From the NCBI GenBank assembly GCA_964423225.1, contig CAYREE010000017.1, positions 1-23,516 of the forward strand: 23,516 nt of DNA, written 5' to 3'. The notes below the pieces were generated by a model that did no database searches, had not been told where the DNA came from, and was given only the letters and a program-made list of their open reading frames with translations. The position numbers were made by a program, and so were the translations under genes. This stretch comes from CAYREE01 sp964423225. GTDB lineage: Archaea; Altiarchaeota; Altiarchaeia; IMC4; SCGC-AAA252-I15. Shown one piece after another: positions 22,512-23,516 of the stretch (positions within the stretch are counted from its first letter, which is position 1; each line of letters begins with the position of its first letter).

Positions 22512-22700
22512 GTGAAAGGAAAAAACCCAGATTATCGTGTGAGTACGGTTGTCTCTGATTTAGACTCTGGTAAAGACCGGTGGACAAATATTGGAGTAGC
22601 GTTTGAAGGAAATGAGACAATAACAGTATTGATGGATGCTGTACCAACAAATGGAAAACTAATCCTACAAAGGCCTAAAAACCTAAAGAAGGAAGAGTAA
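22512..22700 (+). CDS. Small soluble conserved-looking protein, 62 aa
   Basis: The product starts (V/M)KGKNPDYRVSTVVSD and contains RWTNIGVAFEGNETITVLMDA (27-46 in two parts) and VPTNGKLILQRP (47-58), then a lysine-rich end. The 'W-x-x-I-G-V-A-F ... V-x-L-D-A-x-P-x-N-G-K-L' layout resembles a widespread family of tiny single-domain beta proteins whose role is unknown; I cannot name it with certainty. It has a good Shine-Dalgarno and GTG start (in ATGTGA), no membrane helix, and is the only soluble protein at the end of a run of membrane genes, so it may belong to a different function. A 10-T terminator follows 32 bases after its stop. Confidence 0.65.
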   Translation: MKGKNPDYRVSTVVSDLDSGKDRWTNIGVAFEGNETITVLMDAVPTNGKLILQRPKNLKKEE

Positions 22701-22732
22701 AGTTATGGGGTGGTTTCAAAGGACTGGCATGC

Positions 22733-22742
22733 TTTTTTTTTT
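22733..22742 (+). terminator. T-run terminator, 10 T residues
   Basis: A run of ten T residues 32 bases after the stop of the 62-aa gene, in the 54-base gap between convergent genes; a typical archaeal oligo-U end. Confidence 0.6.
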
Positions 22743-22754
22743 ATCTAAGAATTT

Positions 22755-23516
22755 TTACTCGCAATAGATGGTGAGTGTCTTATTATAGTCTATTATCATT
22801 TTTTTGTCGACAGGAGTTATTTTATAATCATATTCTTGTAGAAAATCGATTAATTCTTCTGGTTTTTTCCCGTAAAATTTTAGGTTGCCTGTATGGAATT
22901 CGATAAATAATTTGGGGTGAAATTTTTCAATAGTCTTCCTCATCCCATATAAAACGTTTAGTTCAGCCCCTTCAATATCCATTTTTACTAAATCGAGTTT
23001 TTCAAGTCCCTGTATTTCAGCCCATTCGTCGAATACAACGGTTTTTGTATGGAGTCCTAATCCCTCATTTTCTTGTGTAAAGCTGGTTAGCATGACTAGT
23101 AGTCTATTTTCAATGTCTTTTTTTTCAAATTTGAAGAAGCCTGGTTTGTCAAATAAAGCAAATTCATGGAGTTTGATGTTTTTAATATTGTTTATCTGGA
23201 TATTTTTCTTTATGTAATCTATTGAGGATTCAATCGGTTCGAATGCATGTACTACTCCAGTTTCACTGACATATATCGAGGCTAGTATCGTGTAATAGCC
23301 TTCCATTGCTCCAATGTCTGCGACAACCATACCGGGCTTTAAAACTTTGATAAATAGGTTAGTTTCCTGAGGTTCCCAGATACCTTTCCAATATATATTA
23401 CCATCAATTACGCTTGTTCTTGGATTTGATAATATGAACTTCATCCCATGGAATGGGATGACTGTTTCTTGGTTCGGGAATGTCATCTGATGGAGTTTAA
23501 AATAAAGTCTATGTGT
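22755..23516 (-). CDS. FkbM-family SAM-dependent methyltransferase (5' probably partial)
   Basis: The frame stays open to the window edge: codons upstream of ATG 23486 read HRLYFKLHQ, which looks like the usual start of FkbM proteins, so the true start probably lies outside; if ATG 23486 is used the protein has 243 aa. Positions from that ATG: VADIGAMEGYYTILAS (55-70) is the SAM-binding loop (the usual N-x-G is ME-G here); HAFEPIESS (80-88) holds the acidic ribose contact; LVKMDIEGAELNVL (166-179) is the FkbM signature; FIEFHTG (194-200) lies near the end. FkbM enzymes O-methylate sugars and other small groups; next to so many transferases a glycan substrate is likely. It is convergent with the 62-aa gene. 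Confidence 0.88.
   Translation of the reverse strand, partial: THRLYFKLHQMTFPNQETVIPFHGMKFILSNPRTSVIDGNIYWKGIWEPQETNLFIKVLKPGMVVADIGAMEGYYTILASIYVSETGVVHAFEPIESSIDYIKKNIQINNIKNIKLHEFALFDKPGFFKFEKKDIENRLLVMLTSFTQENEGLGLHTKTVVFDEWAEIQGLEKLDLVKMDIEGAELNVLYGMRKTIEKFHPKLFIEFHTGNLKFYGKKPEELIDFLQEYDYKITPVDKKMIIDYNKTLTIYCE

Overview
The window looks like a piece of an archaeal chromosome, most probably from a DPANN-type lineage. The clues are archaeal TATA-type boxes about 25 bases upstream of starts (often with no leader), a tRNA-Thr without encoded CCA, an AT-rich composition, and surface proteins built from threonine-rich 'TTTTIP' linkers and 'DCGGPC' cysteine motifs that I associate with DPANN archaea. 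The lineage is an inference; no marker gene is present. Almost everything concerns the cell surface: glycosyltransferases of three fold classes, secreted or anchored proteins, small membrane proteins, an intramembrane protease and a FkbM-type methyltransferase.

Layout. 1-1425: the 3' part of a large membrane-anchored Cys-rich protein that runs in from the left. 1426-1981: a promoter, a possible structured RNA, tRNA-Thr(UGU), a nested double hairpin and a possible gene remnant. 1982-2446: a small membrane protein. 2485-7253: a divergent pair of GT-C transferases (AftB-like on minus, GT39-like on plus) followed by a PsbP-like lipoprotein. 7305-12754: five cytoplasmic or membrane-associated sugar transferases, two GT4 and three GT2 (one DPM1-like), in alternating orientation. 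12796-14691: a third GT-C-like enzyme. 14909-18300 (minus): a surface protein with three 8-Cys repeats and a cytoplasmic PIN-like tail, overlapped by a 73-aa two-helix protein, then a CPBP protease and a DUF1616-like single-pass protein. 18358-22700 (plus): a fourth GT-C-like protein, a large secreted EF-hand-like protein with a C-terminal anchor, a short DUF1616-like membrane protein and a 62-aa soluble protein. 22755-end (minus): a FkbM methyltransferase that probably continues beyond the window.

How it may fit together: nucleotide-sugar GT2/GT4 enzymes and the DPM1-like enzyme would build lipid-linked sugars on the cytoplasmic face; the GT-C proteins would use polyprenyl-phosphate sugars outside; FkbM would methylate a glycan. 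The sequon-rich secreted proteins are plausible acceptors. No oligosaccharyltransferase, flippase or nucleotide-sugar synthesis gene is in the window, so the pathway is incomplete here.

The least ordinary parts are (1) the 14909-17776 cluster, an extracellular Cys-knot-like protein tethered to a degenerate PIN domain beside an intramembrane protease; (2) a reversal of third-codon-position strand bias near 7.5-9.5 kb, which could mark a replication origin; (3) the structured DNA/RNA around tRNA-Thr; and (4) divergent gene pairs that appear to share one symmetric AT box. All residue and base statements were read by eye, without alignment or computation.
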